A stretch of DNA of 64,000 nt, taken from Adiantum capillus-veneris (taxonomy: Eukaryota; Streptophyta; Polypodiopsida; Polypodiales; Pteridaceae). Made by a program: the position numbers and the translations under genes. Under the pieces are notes generated by a model. The model saw only the letters and a program-made list of their open reading frames with translations. It had not been told where the DNA came from and ran no database searches. Where the stretch lies: NCBI GenBank assembly GCA_014529385.2, contig CM043950.1, positions 73,066,435 through 73,130,434 on the forward strand. Reading direction: 5' to 3'. The first letter of the stretch is position 1. Each line of letters opens with the position of its first letter. Of this stretch, positions 34,020-46,030 are shown piece by piece.

Positions 34020-35040
34020 ATATATGATTGATGAAGAGAAAATATAATTCAGAAGTTTTAAATTATGAGGAAAATCAAAAGCAAAAATTAAGATTTTCTT
34101 TTCAAACATATTCGTAGTACGAGAACGATAACCCAAAATCGATGCACAATTTAGAGAAACTTTCTTCAGCAAAGTTATACACCATATCGATTCCGATGGC
34201 TCAAGTGAATAGTTTCTGCAAAATCATTTGCAATTAGCAGAAAAATAAAAAATAAAAAACCAAAAACAAAAGTTGCTTCTTAGGCATGTATGCAGTCCGC
34301 AAACGATAACTAAAAATTAGTGCAGAATTTGAAAAAAAAACTTCCTTCTGCAAAGTTGTAGACTACATCGATTCCGGTCCCTCACACGGGTAGTTTGCAG
34401 TCTGCGAACGATAACTCAAAATTGATACAGAATTTGAGAAAACTTTCTTCTGCAAAGTTGTAGACCACATCGATTCGGGTCCTTTGTGCGAGTAGTTTTT
34501 GCAAAATTGTTTCCAATTAACAGAAAAATCAAAAACAGAAAGCGGAAGTTGCTTTTCAGGTATGTACGCAGTCCGCGAATGATAACTCAAAATCAGTGCA
34601 GAATTTGAAAAAACTTTCTTCTGCAAAGTTGTAGACCACATCGATTCCCGTCCCTCTCACAAGTAGTTTCTGCAAAATCGTTTCCAATTAACAGAAAAAT
34701 CAAAAACAAAAAGAGGAGGTTGCTTTTCAGGTATGTACGCAGTCCGCGAACGATAACTCAAAATCAGTGCAGAATATGAAAAAACTTCCTTCTGCAAAGT
34801 TGTAGACCAAATCCATTCCGGTGCTTCAAGCGAGTAGTCTCTGTAAAATCCTTTCCAATTAGCAGAAAAATTAAAAACAAAAAGCGGAGGTTGCTTTTCA
34901 GGTATGTACGCAGTCCGCGAACGATAACTCAAAATCAGTGCAGAATTTGAAAAAACTTCCTTTTGCAAAGTTGTAGAACACATCGATTCTGGTGTCTCGC
35001 TTGAGTAGTTTATGCAAAATCATTTCGAAACAGTAGAAAA
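34020..35040. repeat. 171-bp tandem repeats of E1
   Basis: The marker GCAAAGTTGTAGAC occurs near 34351, 34452, 34623, 34793 and 34965, giving periods of 101, 171, 170 and 172 bp. Each unit carries GCAGTCCGCGAACGATAACTC. Translated frames across it are repeat artefacts. Confidence 0.85.
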
Positions 35041-35339
35041 ATCGAAAACAAAAACGTACTGCTCTGATACCATGTTGAGAGAGAGAGAGAGAGAGCACAT
35101 GAATAGAACCGCAAAGTGTGTAGAATATATACATGAGATGATGTATATATAGAGGGGACCAGGATGCCATATATAAGGAAGCCATATATTGAGTAGCTTC
35201 ACATATAAGCTCAACAAAATATAGGCATTGACCAATAAAGACGAGATTATAACCCGGTGGTTTTGATCTCCATGCACCTCTACACCAAGGTGTGTGGGGA
35301 TTGAACATGACTAGAGAATGTGAGGTAGTTTACACTGTG

Positions 35340-35451
<112 letters not shown>

Positions 35452-35539
35452 GGAGGATGCCAATAGAAGATTAAATTTATATCCAAGATATAAGGCTTTT
35501 ACATTCATTATGAGTAGTGAGGACGATGTGGGGCCGTCC

Positions 35540-36672
35540 AACTGAAAGACCCAAGGATCTTATGTCCTTGTAATCAATGCAAACATGATGTGCGGCAACG
35601 GACAAGACACGTTTCTTTGCAGCATGTTCGCGAATTTGGCGAGTTTGATCCATCTATCATAGATTGATTTGTTGCCGGTTATAACTCGTCGGACTCGGAC
35701 GTTGGCCAACAAGGAGCAATCTTGCAACCCAATAGACGTGTTCACAGGCACTTTGGTCAAGCAGCATACGTGAGGCCACAAAATATAGTCTCAGACAGCT
35801 CGGAGGATGATCATACAGACCACATTCCTAACAAGGCAATGTTTGAGCCTGAGATTGGTGAAATGATCAAGATGATCATGGATTCGATGAGATATGAAAA
35901 GTGAAGCCGATACGACATTGTATGATGGAGCATGTGTGTCTAGATTGAAGGCGCTCCTAGTTCTTCTCAACATGCACGCAAAGTTTGGATGGAGTGACAC
36001 TAGCACCAGAACGCTTTTCCGGTGATCTATTACAACGTGTTTACTTCAATAAAAAACTCTAGGTGCATAATGATCTGATAGATTATTTACACAAGTGTAC
36101 TGCATTTTTTTTTCTGTGTAGATTGCTCAAAGAGCACATAGTGCCACTTGATAGTGTGATGCCAAATTCCAGAGAGAAAGCAAGAAAGATCTTGCAAAAC
36201 TTGGAGATGGATTACAATTCGATTCAAACTTGTCCTAACAACTGTATTCTTTTCAGAGGAGAATATATAGACATGGAGAAGTGTCCAAAATGTGATTCCG
36301 AGAGATATTGTGTAGATTTCCACGGATGAAAAACTCCACAAACAGTTTCGCGACATTTTCCTTTGCTTCCTCGCATCAAGAATTTCTTCGAATGTAAGTC
36401 CATGGCCGCCCTAGCATCATGGCACGAGGAGAATAGATCTTTGGATGGTATGCTACGGATTCCTGTAGATTGTGCAGCTTGGAAACATATAGACGATACA
36501 TGGCCATATTTTTCCCTTGAAATTTGTGCATAGGCCTGGCTATGGATGGCATAAATCCATTTGGTTAGACATCAACATCTTACAGTGTATGGCCTGTTGT
36601 CATTATCAACTACATTCCCCCGTGGTTGACTACCAAGAAGGGGCACCTATTTGTAAGCTTGATTGTGTCGGG
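35540..36672 (+). pseudogene. CACTA (En/Spm) TNP2-type transposase, N-terminal part
   Basis: Plus-strand pieces match the TNP2 transposase order: a transposase-associated zinc region (CPCNQCKHDVRQRTRHV, about 35557-35610), a KALLVLLNMHAKFGWSD block (about 35948-35998), then LQNLEMDYNSIQTCPNNC with ILFRGEYIDMEKCPKC (about 36200-36295), then HEENRSLDGMLRIPVDC with AAWKHIDDTWPYF (about 36424-36510), and a SVWPVV-like remnant near 36580. TNP2 binds the element ends and catalyses excision. Stops and frameshifts interrupt it, and the catalytic C-terminal part is missing past 36672, where a gypsy fragment begins. It probably belongs with the terminus at 30036. Confidence 0.8.
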
Positions 36673-36711
36673 GTAGTATAAAGTGGAAAATATGGATGTG
36701 CCACTATTGGA

Positions 36712-37540
36712 AGAGTTGTTGTTGTTGTTGTTGGAATTTCCTTGGGAAGAACGTTGAGCATTATTCTTCCCCTTTGCCTCATTTTTTATATTTGTTTTTC
36801 GTGGGCATGGCATTCCTTTTAGCCCCTTGTTGGAAATTGATACGAGATGCAACCATAGTATTGTGGATGGCTTCGACGATAGAACCAGGACATTGGGAGT
36901 TGATAAACTCTACCATTTCTTCAAGAAATCCCAAACAAAAGTGTAGCTTTTATAGGCAAACTCTATCTTTTGAAAGACTTTATCTTTGAGATGTAAATCC
37001 CAAAACATGTCTACATATTTGTGGATAGACTCATGGGAGAGTAGCTTCAAGATTCTTCATTTAGTAAGCTCTTTGTCCTTGGCATCACTTGCAAGGAATT
37101 GCTTCTTTATGGAAACTCGTAGAGACTAGCCCACCATTGACGAATAGATTTTTGAAAGTGCATAGCTACATGGCTTAGCTTGGAGGACTCCGTGAATCAC
37201 TTGTCTCCAAAGGCCGCATCTAGCTACTGGATGAAGGCCAATACTTGGTCAATAGCACCAAAGGTGCCATCATAGGTGAGAAAAGAGATACTCTTTCCTC
37301 CCTCTTTGGACTTCTTAAGTCAAGCAGAGTAGGATTTGCGATGTCCTCTCCTCTTGTATTCTCTAGGAGAATGACCGCTGCTTTCATCGAAAGACGAGGA
37401 AGGTGAAGAAGAAGGAGAAGAGGGTGACCTCTTTCTTGCCTTTTTCTTCCATGGGCACTTGAAGCAATTATAGTAGAAGTGAATAGCAATGGCAAAGAGC
37501 AGCTTTGTGAAGCCTAACATGCAAACGCAATCCAGAAGAA
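36712..37540 (-). pseudogene. Ty3/gypsy gag fragment
   Basis: The minus strand repeats pieces of the gag at 1066-1800: ISFLTYDGTF near 37280, SSKLSHVAMHFQK with RQWWASL near 37130-37190, the ISNKGLKGMPC block and an Asn run near 36715-36740. Several deletions relative to that copy. No LTR, PBS or pol adjoins it. Confidence 0.75.
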
Positions 37541-38880
37541 AGTTTGATGTTAAAGGTTAAGCAAAATAGAGACTAGTGGCTGATAGCAGAGAGCCATATT
37601 GCAAGAATCACCTAGCTCTTCAATAGCGCCTTGCTATAGGGACCAAAGTTGGGCTATGACCTGGGTTGGCGACCCTGTAAGCGTGGTTTAGGGCTCACCT
37701 AGCTGTGAGCATGGGCTCCCTGATTAGCGATCATCCTTCTTTTTGATCACTGAGGCGATATAATTAGCACTCGTCAACGCTCGCCCTATCTTTAGAAGTA
37801 TTTAATAAATTTAGAACTTGTCTTTGTGCGCGGCTTTCTCTGCAAGCTATCCGGGCGCTGCTATTACAAGGATGCTGAACAGCGTAGCAGAAACCAGTTT
37901 AACACCTCATGATCTACACTGCTTTTCCTGCACAATTTCATGCTCACTCTGTGGACTCGCTAGGCAGGAGCAATCTAATTCGGCTTTGAATTGCTTTATT
38001 TAAAATTCACGTTGGAATGCTTTATTCGACACGTAGCAGCAATATGCTTAGCGATGGCAGAAACTGCAACAATGTACAGGCTGGCCCCAATCGCATGTCC
38101 CAACCTGCAGCAACACATACACACTACGTCTGGCAAGACCAGATAATCAGTCCCAGCACTGCCTAATTATTTGCAGGTGCTACAATCACTCTATTAATCT
38201 TCCTGAGTCTGATTTGCACTCTTAGATCGGTTCGTTGCAGGACCGAATCAGATCTGGGTCATCAGGGCCACCCCCCTGAGAGGAGGAGGTAGCATTGCTT
38301 GCAGAAGATGGCGAGTCGACTAGAATGCTTGCATGGCGGCACAAGTTTGCAGCAGCGAGGAGAATATATAGCCAAAAGCAATGGTAGCTTTTATGGCTTT
38401 CTAATGGCGGTAGATGGTGACCAGCCGCCATTAATGTCTCTGCCGCAAACTCAGGCCTCCTTGTGGGGCCGTGTTTCTGGTTACGGATCGTACTACAATA
38501 TGTGAGTGGTAAAGCTGCATGAGCCCCGTCACCCCGAGTTAATCGTCATGCACTTTCCAAGGCTGGTCCACAAAATCTTTTGTTTACTAAGCTTCGTTTA
38601 TTTCGCTACTTTGGGATGTTCATATTAACTAAGAGGTCATACACTTGGATGCAGCAGCTGAGTTTCACAGTTTGCCATGAGTTTTTGCATCATTTTGATC
38701 GTTCTCTATTGTTGTTTTATTCATTCAAAAGATACACACCTTTGAACAAGATTTGATCAATAGATTGGGTATGTAATTTGTTTCTACCTCAATCATATCA
38801 GGGTCACACCATTTCATGCAAATCATGGCTTTAATTCTTGATGCATTCTATTGCTCTTGTCACGATTGATTTGTCTTAAA
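37541..38880. other. Unassigned, apparently non-transposon stretch
   Basis: About 1.3 kb with mixed base composition and no retroelement or transposase words. Frames such as 37818-38003 (+), 38222-38431 (-) and 38299-38505 (+) are short and lack recognisable motifs. It may be low-copy sequence flanking E2. Confidence 0.4.
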
Positions 38881-39779
38881 TGTTGAGAGATAAAGAGAGA
38901 GCACAGAAATAGAACCCCAAAGTGTGTAGAATACACACATGAGATGATGTATATATAGAGGGGACCTGGGTGCCATATATAGAGAAGCCATATATTGAGT
39001 AGCTTCACATATAAGCTCAACACCCCCGCTCAAATAAGGGTCCCTAACTGTGGATGAAAAAACCCTTGGGGGATCAAGGGAAAAACCCACAGCTCTATAT
39101 ACACCCACCGTTATATTATAAAAATCATTGAATATACAAATGTTCATGAGGAGCTACATCACTCCTTTTAAAATGAATATTTTATGAGGAGCTACATCAC
39201 TCCTTTTACAATGAATGTTTTATGAGGAGTTACATTACTCCTATCCTATCAAATACAATAATGAATACAAAGGTTGAATAAAGAGATGTAAAGGCTATCG
39301 ATTAGCTCGTAATCAGAAGTGTCTCCATGAATCTGCTATGTAGCTTGTCATCACTATCGTATCACCAAACATATCTTCATGTTGTCATCAATATAACAAC
39401 ACCAAACATATCTTCATAAATCTTTTATTGTCACCAAGTTTGTCTTCATAAAATCAATTCTTTGATGAATCCTACATAGAACATAGACTAAAAAAAAAAC
39501 ATAGTCATGAAAATTATTAGCATCGTCAGTGAAATAATTTACGTTCACAATGCCATAAGAGATGGTTCGCGATGCCACTCTTTTGACGACATATATACGC
39601 ACGAAAACATAAGGTACATAGAGTATGAACATAAAAGTACAAGATGCGTGATTATGTGATGCAAATGATATGTGTATATACTACATAAAACAACATTTAT
39701 CAACGTAGTGATCAATGAATAGCATCAAAGTATTAACAAAACATCATCATTGTATCAATAAAAATGAATAAATCATCAT

Positions 39780-40240
39780 GGTATCAACGAAAAGCATCAT
39801 GATATCATCGAAAATAATCATTGTATCAACGAAACAACATCATGGCATCACCGAGAATAACCATGGTATCAACGAAACAACATCATGGTATCACCGAGAA
39901 TAACCATGGTATCAACGAAACAGTATCATGGTATCAACGGAACAACATCATGGTATCACCGAGAATAACCATGGTATCAACGAAACAACATCATGGTATC
40001 ACCGAGAATAACCATGGTATCAACGAAACAACATCATGGTATCAACAAAAATCACCATGGAATTAACGAAATATCATCATGGAATCACCGAGAATAACCA
40101 TGGTATCAACGAAACATCATCATGGCATCACTGAGAATAACCATGGTATCAATGAAATATCATCATGGTATCAACAAAAATCACCATGACCAAAGTACTA
40201 ACAAAACATCATCATGGTACCATCAAAATCACTATGGTAT
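39780..40240. repeat. 43-bp tandem repeats of E2
   Basis: Same units as in E1 (for example repeats starting 39841 and 39884). CCATGG palindromes recur in most units. Confidence 0.88.
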
Positions 40241-40429
40241 CAACGAGAAATTATCAATAAAACGACTTAAATTATATCTCTAAAAGAATAATTATACGAG
40301 AATCAATGAACGAGTATATCATATAACAAAAGATCATGTACCAACAGTAGCTCGATAGAATTTGGACAATCATCAACTGCTCGACTGAATCAGAACGATA
40401 TGTAACTGGCTTCTCCAGCAAAGTTACGT

Positions 40430-41250
40430 CAGTAACAAATATATGATTGATGAAGAAAAAATATAATTGAGAAGTTTTCAATTATATATGAGAAAAATCA
40501 AAAGCAAAAAATAAAATTTTGCTTTTCAAACATATTCACAGTCCGCGAACGATAACCCAAAATCGGTGCAGAATTTAGAGAAAATTTCTTCTTCAAAGTT
40601 ATAGACCACATCAATTTCGATGGCTCAAGCGAATAGTTTCTCATCGATTTTGATGCCTGCAACGGCTAGTTTCTTCTGCAAAGTTGTAGACCACATCGAT
40701 TTCGATCCCTCACGCAGGTAGTTTCTGCAAATCATTTTCAATTAGCAGAGAAATAAAAAACAGAATCCAGAAGTTGCTTTTCGAATATGTACACAGTCCG
40801 CGAGCGATAACTCAAAATCGGTGTAGAATTTGAAAAAACTTCGTTCCGCAAAGTTGTAGGCCACATCGATTGCGGTTGTAGTTTCTGCAAAATTGTTTTC
40901 AATTAGTAGAAAAATAAAAAACAAAAAGCGAAACATGCTTTTCAGGCATGTACGCAGTCCGTGAACAATAACTCAAAATCCGTGAAGAATTTGAAAAATA
41001 TTTCTTCTGCAAAGTTGTAGACCACATTGATTCCGGTCTCTGGTGCAAGTAGTTTCTACAAAATCGTTTTCAATTAGCAGAAAAATCAAAAACAAAAAGC
41101 AGAACATGATTTTCAGGCATGTGCACAGTCCGCGAACGATAACTTAAAATCGGTGCAGAATTTGAAAAAACTTCCTTCTGCAAAGTTGTAGACCACATCG
41201 ATTCCAGTCTCTCAAGCGGATAGTTTATGCAAAATTATTTTCAATTAGCG
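40430..41250. repeat. 171-bp tandem repeats of E2
   Basis: The GCAAAGTTGTAGAC-type marker occurs near 40678, 40849, 41010 and 41181 (periods 171, 161 and 171 bp). Collinear with 34020-35040. Confidence 0.85.
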
Positions 41251-41559
41251 GAGAAATAAAAAACAAAGACGTACTGCTCTGATACCATGCTGAGAGAGAA
41301 AGAGAGAGCACATAAATAGAATCCCAAAGTGTGTAGAATACACACATGAGATGATGTATATATAGAGGGGACCGGGGTGCCATATATAGAGAATCCATAT
41401 ATTGAGTAGATTAACATATAAGCTCAACAATAAATATACTTCACATAATTTGATGATCATTTTATAATGGTATACTAACGTGCTGATGGTTTTCATCAGA
41501 GTCATCAATGTAGAGATTGTTGGAGCTTTTACCAAGCCATTATCTACCGACTAGTCATT

Positions 41560-41970
41560 GTCTTGAGGTTTGGCAGATTTTGCACAAAACGAGCGTCTTT
41601 GATGCCATGGTACGTAAAGCCATGATGGTGATTACTATTTTACAATTTTTATTTTTATTTGAAGAAAGCGTCTCTGATGCCATGGTACGTAAAGCCATGA
41701 TGATTTCTATTTAAAAAATTTTCTGAGCGTCTCTAATACCATGGTGAATATCGTGATGCCATGGTATGTAAAGCCATGATGATTACTTCTTCCTCAATGT
41801 TTTTTCGTTGAAAGCGTCTCTGATGCCATGGTCTGTAAATCCATGATGGTTATTCCTATTTCAAAGTTTTTTCTAAGCGTCTCTAATGCCATGGTATGTA
41901 AAGCCATGATGATGATTTCTATCAATTAAGATCTTGGGAGCCCCTTTTATATGTTTACTACATGTCGATT

Positions 41971-42004
<34 letters not shown>

Positions 42005-42649
42005 GTGCACATGTGATGACATCGATATTATGTTTTCTTTCTTTGTCATCTACACATGTGATTGCATCAGCATTATTTTTGTTTCTATGTCGTCTCCACA
42101 GCGGCGTCGCGAACCGTCTGTAAGGACAATGTGATGTGGTTATTTCTAACGTTCACGTCTCGATATGTTTCTTGAGCTGATATTGTTTACAGGATGAAAG
42201 TCACATCAAGCAATGTGTATAGAGGCTCAAAGGTATTCAAGCTGCTCAAAGATTATGAAGGTTTTTAAAGATATTGAAGAATTTGCATCAATTCAACTAC
42301 ATATATTGTTAAAGACCCTTGAAAGGGCACATTGTAAAACAAGAGTGATGTAGCTCCTTTCAACATTATAAATGTATATCTAATATGTTTTAATATAACA
42401 GTGGGTATATATAGAGCTGTGGGTTTTTCCCTTGAGCCCCCAAGGGTTTTTTCATCCACAGTTAGGGACCTTCATTTGAGTGGGGGTGTTGAGCTATATA
42501 TAGTATCTCTATATATAGCACCCTGGTCCCCTCTACCTCTATATAAACTCATCTCGTGTAGTCATTGGACACATTTTGGGGTTTGCTGTTTTGGTGTCAT
42601 CTCTCTCTCCTCTCGTCTACATGCGTTCTCTCCCTCTAGTTCAACAACA
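41560..42649 (+). mobile_element. Partial inverted relative E3 with 3' LTR
   Basis: Near 42395-42486 the plus strand carries the E-family 3' region (GGGTTTTTCCCTTGAG, AAGGGTTTTTTCATCCACAG) ending in a G run, then an LTR from TGTTGAGCTATATATAG (42487) to TTCAACAACA (42649). Upstream at 41580-41900 lie about five imperfect repeats of GCGTCTCTGATGCCATGG with GTAAAGCCATGATG. The 5' LTR and PBS are missing. Orientation is opposite to E1 and E2. It may belong to a diverged subfamily. Confidence 0.65.
41966..42005. repeat. (AT)n tract
   Basis: About 40 bp of nearly pure AT dinucleotides between the minisatellite and the E3 3' region. Confidence 0.9.
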
Positions 42650-43392
42650 GGGGAAGAGGAAGAAGAAGTATTCTTACAAGACAAAAATAGTACCTCACTT
42701 ATCATCACTCTTGCTGCTTAGGATAGCATAATAGAATAATAATGATGATGAAGAAGATGACAAGATTAAGCATTGAAGCATGGCTCTTGGTTGGATTTTC
42801 ATTTCATAGCCAAGAGTGTTGGTGTAGGCTCTCAATTTCTCAGCAGGCTTGGAGAAGGAGATGAAGTTCTTGCACTTAGCACTTCACATAATGAGAGAGA
42901 GAGAGAGAGAGTGAGGGTGTATATCTTCCAAGAAATCCCCCTAGTTGCTTGGATCAACCCCCTATTTTATCTCATTCTTGTAGCTCATTGGATTTCTCAA
43001 GCTAGCCAATCACAAGCCTTGGTCACAATTAGCAATAGAGGTAGCCTTTAGACAAGTGTCCTCCTTTCCTTTGAGAGATAGGGCTTGGAAAATTCTTAAA
43101 CAATTAATTTAATTAATCAAAACTCTCATTGGACCCCTCTAAGGGTCAACCAATAGGCTTAGGCACACTATGGGTGCAACTTAGCTAGGGCCTTGACATG
43201 TGTCCTATTTGCCTCTTTAAGTAAGGGGTGCCCATTGGGCGAGGGGAGAGTCATTCTATCTCATCCCCTACTTGTGTGGCTTTCCCTGTCCTTTGTAGGC
43301 ATGCTTTTGAATTTCAATCACCTCAAGCACTAGGTCTGGCCCCAAAGTACCTTAAGCACCTTAGTCACCATGCATGAGTCTAGCAAGAGCAT

Positions 43393-43460
<68 letters not shown>

Positions 43461-43866
43461 TCTAATGCCCCTAGCTTCAAGGGCTTACCCCCTCCTTATA
43501 GAAATTGGATTTGACTTCAAGCACATGCCTAGTTTGACTATGCATCTTAGTCATCAAGCATCTCAAGCATAGGCCTAACTTAACCTAAGGTCTAAGGACT
43601 TTTACACTAAACTTTGGAGGTCGTTAATAAAGCTAACCCTAAGGTATCTTAATATCCATTATACACACATTGTTCTTCAGTAGACCATCTCCTTGTGAGC
43701 CCTTGCTGAGATGAAATCATCTCCTTTTGGCCCTGTTGTGAGCTTTCTCTAAAATCACATATCTATAAAGTTATAGCTCTTGTTTCCCTTTTACCTTCAC
43801 ATATTAAATGATCAGTTTAACATGAGAAAATCATTGGGGTAAAGCTAGATATTATATTTTATGACA
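42650..43866 (-). repeat. Gypsy LTR copy D, inner end missing
   Basis: Collinear with copy A from about 3050 to 4292. It begins abruptly at the E3 LTR end and stops at TTTTATGACA. Carries a short GA tract (42893-42911) and a CT tract (43396-43457). It shows the empty site of the solo LTR found at 9585 (GCACTTCACATAATG near 42876). Confidence 0.75.
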
Positions 43867-44390
43867 TTGTATCTCATTTTTTAACCTTTTGATGTATTGC
43901 TAATATTCATGTTCCCAAAGAAACACGAACGAAGCTTGATGCTCATGGTCTTAAACTTATCTTCATTGGATATTCTCACACTTCTAAAGGCTACAAATCC
44001 CATGACCTTCCATACCATTATGATAGACTTGTGCTCCTAGGTGTAGTATCAATTACATCTTGATCTTGAAAGTAGTCTATGTCGTATGATAAGGTGTACG
44101 AGATCTTAGGTGCCATAAAAGTGAAGACAAAATCATGTTTTGGTATTATATGTTACTAAAATCGTTACAATGCTAAATTTTGCATTAAAGAAGCATACAA
44201 CTATTTTATATTAAGGCCACAATTTAAAATTTATGTGAATCATCTCTATGAAATTTATCTCGATAGAGTATATAAAATTTATAGAAGAATCCATATCCCT
44301 CAAAATCATGATAACAACTGTAAAACAACTAAACAAGATATCTAGCACAATGAAGCACACCATATGCTTTGCAAGCGAATATGTGTCATG
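43867..44390 (+). pseudogene. Ty1/copia pol fragment after LTR copy D
   Basis: Same copia piece and same junction as at 4293 and 11476 (NIHVPKETRTKLDAHGLKL and IFIGYSHTSKGYK), with a broken frame. Confidence 0.7.
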
Positions 44391-44770
44391 CACCTGAGAG
44401 AGATCCTAGGAGCCTAAAGCGGTACAAATTGCAAAGCTTACTCAAAAAACATTTGGGGACCAAGATGCTCGAAACAACATCGAAGTATTTAGACAAGTAT
44501 GCGATTCCCTAGGCGAACGCAATGAACCACATAAGTGCAATGCTTTAAGATTGACTTTGAGTGTGAAGGCTCATAAATCGTATAGGACCTTGAGGATGGA
44601 AGAGAAAATGATTTACCCTACTCTTCGGAGATTGTTTCTGAAGGAGTATATACGAGAAGGTGTGCATTGGGGTGTAGCATCTCAGCTACAAAATTCAGAA
44701 CATGAGGAAGGCGAGTCAGTGAGAGACTTTATCACTCATCTAAAGCACTTACAGATGAATTGCATAAGAT
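44390..44770 (+). pseudogene. Gag-like fragment, copy in unit D
   Basis: Plus-strand 73-codon frame (44551-44772) reads MTLSVKAHKSYRTLRMEEK, LRRLFLKEYIREGVHWGV, and VRDFITHLKHLQMNCIR. Collinear with 4842-5240 and a little better preserved. Gypsy gag capsid is the likely source. Confidence 0.6.
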
Positions 44771-44966
44771 AAAGTTGAAATGCAGGGAAAGTGATCAGAA
44801 AATGGCATTTGCATACCAACAAAAATATTAGCATAGGATGGAAGCCATTTCGATCCCAAAACATACATTCTATCTAACCTAGACCAGAATGAGGTATGAG
44901 ATTGGGAGTAAAAAGTGAACGAGACACTTCCCTTGATTTTGTTATTACTACTTATATCAAAGTTTT

Positions 44967-45109
44967 TGTTGAGATGTAGAGAGAAAGAGACAGAGACGAG
45001 ACAAGAGACACACCATATACGCTCCCAAAGACTGATTCATATTGAGGACAAGATACAAATATATAGGTGAGACCAAGTTCAGTAGAGTGAGCCATATATA
45101 GCTCCAACA
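44967..45109 (-). repeat. 3' LTR of a copia element (143 bp)
   Basis: TGTTGAGATGTAGAG to AGCTCCAACA, near-identical to 19355-19488. Directly to its right is CCCCCACTC, the complement of the polypurine tract, and an AAAAAACCCTTGGGG block shared with E1 and E2. The empty site is visible in unit A near 5430. Confidence 0.88.
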
Positions 45110-46030
45110 CCCCCACTCAAACAAACGTCTCTAGCTTTGGACGAAAAAACCCTTGGGGAGTTCAAGGGAAAAACCCAAGCCCCTATACAATGTGAAAATA
45201 TGAACCAACGATGATGATGTGAAAGTGAATTGTGCATCTATGTACAAATATTCAAGTGACTTAGATATCACAATGTGCAAATGTGGAGTGTGCATAGTGC
45301 ATGGTACCTAAAAGATTACAATTTCATATGTACAAAGCTATTACAATAGCAAAGAAGCTATTCTAGAAAGAGTGAGGCCGAAGCAACTCCAAGCTCCGAG
45401 CGCAAGAGGATGAAACGTAACTCATTGAGGCCTTTGGTCAAAATGTATGCAATCATCTGGTCACTTGGTTAGTGTTCAACCATAATGGTTCCTTTGCGTA
45501 CTTCATACCTCACATAATGATAATGGAGAGCAATGTGCTTTGACTTATTATGTTGAACATAGTCTTTTGCAAGACTAATAGCACATTGGTTGTCACACCA
45601 CAAGGGTGTGCTAGAAAGAGGAGAGTGACCAATATCAACCATCATTTGTCAAAGCCAAATCAACTCACGAGCTGCAAGTGATGGCGCAACATATTTTGAC
45701 TCAGTCGTAGAAACTGCAACACAACGTTGTTTCTTGCTGGCCCAAGAAACAAGACAACCATTTATAAAGAAGAAATTTCCACTAGTAGATCGCATAGATA
45801 AATGTGAGCTTGCCCAGTCTTCATCTGTGTAACACAAAACAGAAAGAGATTGCATAGAATCCGATGTGAGTTGTCGTCGATAGACTAAACCAAAATCTGT
45901 AGTGCCTTTCAAGTATTTCAATACACGCTTTGTAGCAGACCAATGCTTAAGACAAGGACATGCAAGATGTTGTCCAAGATAATTAGCAGCAAACAGAATA
46001 TCAGGACGAGTGTTGTCAAGACTAGGGACT
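45110..46030 (-). pseudogene. Ty1/copia RNase H and RT end
   Basis: From 46030 down the minus strand reads VPSLDNTRPDILFAANYL (RT end), KHWSATKRVLKYLKGT, then RNase H: YTDEDWASSHLSMRSTSG, FINGCLVSWASKKQRC, STTESKYVAPSLAARELIWL, WCDNQCAI and SKHIALHYHYVR. This is the standard copia C-terminus. A stop follows RELIWL. The rest of pol is cut off at 46030 by the gypsy LTR. Together with 16372-19488 it represents the same or a close copia family. Confidence 0.85.

Larger units (their letters stand above)
31677..35216 (-). mobile_element. Non-autonomous LTR element E1
   Basis: Two 144-bp LTRs (31677-31820 and 35073-35216) bound by TGTTGAGAG...AGCTCAACA, with a perfect 5-bp target duplication AAATA (31672-31676 and 35217-35221). 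The PBS TGGTATCAGAGC (minus strand, 35061-35072) abuts the right LTR; the GC-rich purine tract GCGGGGG abuts the left one, so it reads on the minus strand. Without the nested solo LTR it is about 2.6 kb. No gag or pol is present. The interior is two tandem-repeat fields: 43-bp units (32420-32710 and 33641-33840) and about 171-bp units (34020-35040). The LTRs differ at roughly ten positions by eye, so it is old. Confidence 0.9.
38881..41429 (-). mobile_element. Non-autonomous LTR element E2
   Basis: Sister of E1: 142-bp LTRs (38881-39022 and 41288-41429), PBS TGGTATCAGAGC (minus strand, 41276-41287) beside the right LTR, and 43-bp repeats (39780-40240) and 171-bp repeats (40430-41250) inside. 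Total 2549 bp with no gag or pol. Flanks are TTAAA (38876-38880) and ATAAA (41430-41434), a target duplication with one mismatch. The first part of the interior (39023-39760) also matches E1 31821-32420. Confidence 0.88.

Noticed and set aside
34363-34983. Repetitive minus-strand proteins with a TTLQKKVFSNSALILSYRS-type repeat
   Set aside because: They arise from the 171-bp tandem units, whose copies are in varying frames and have no start context; no sign of selection as protein.
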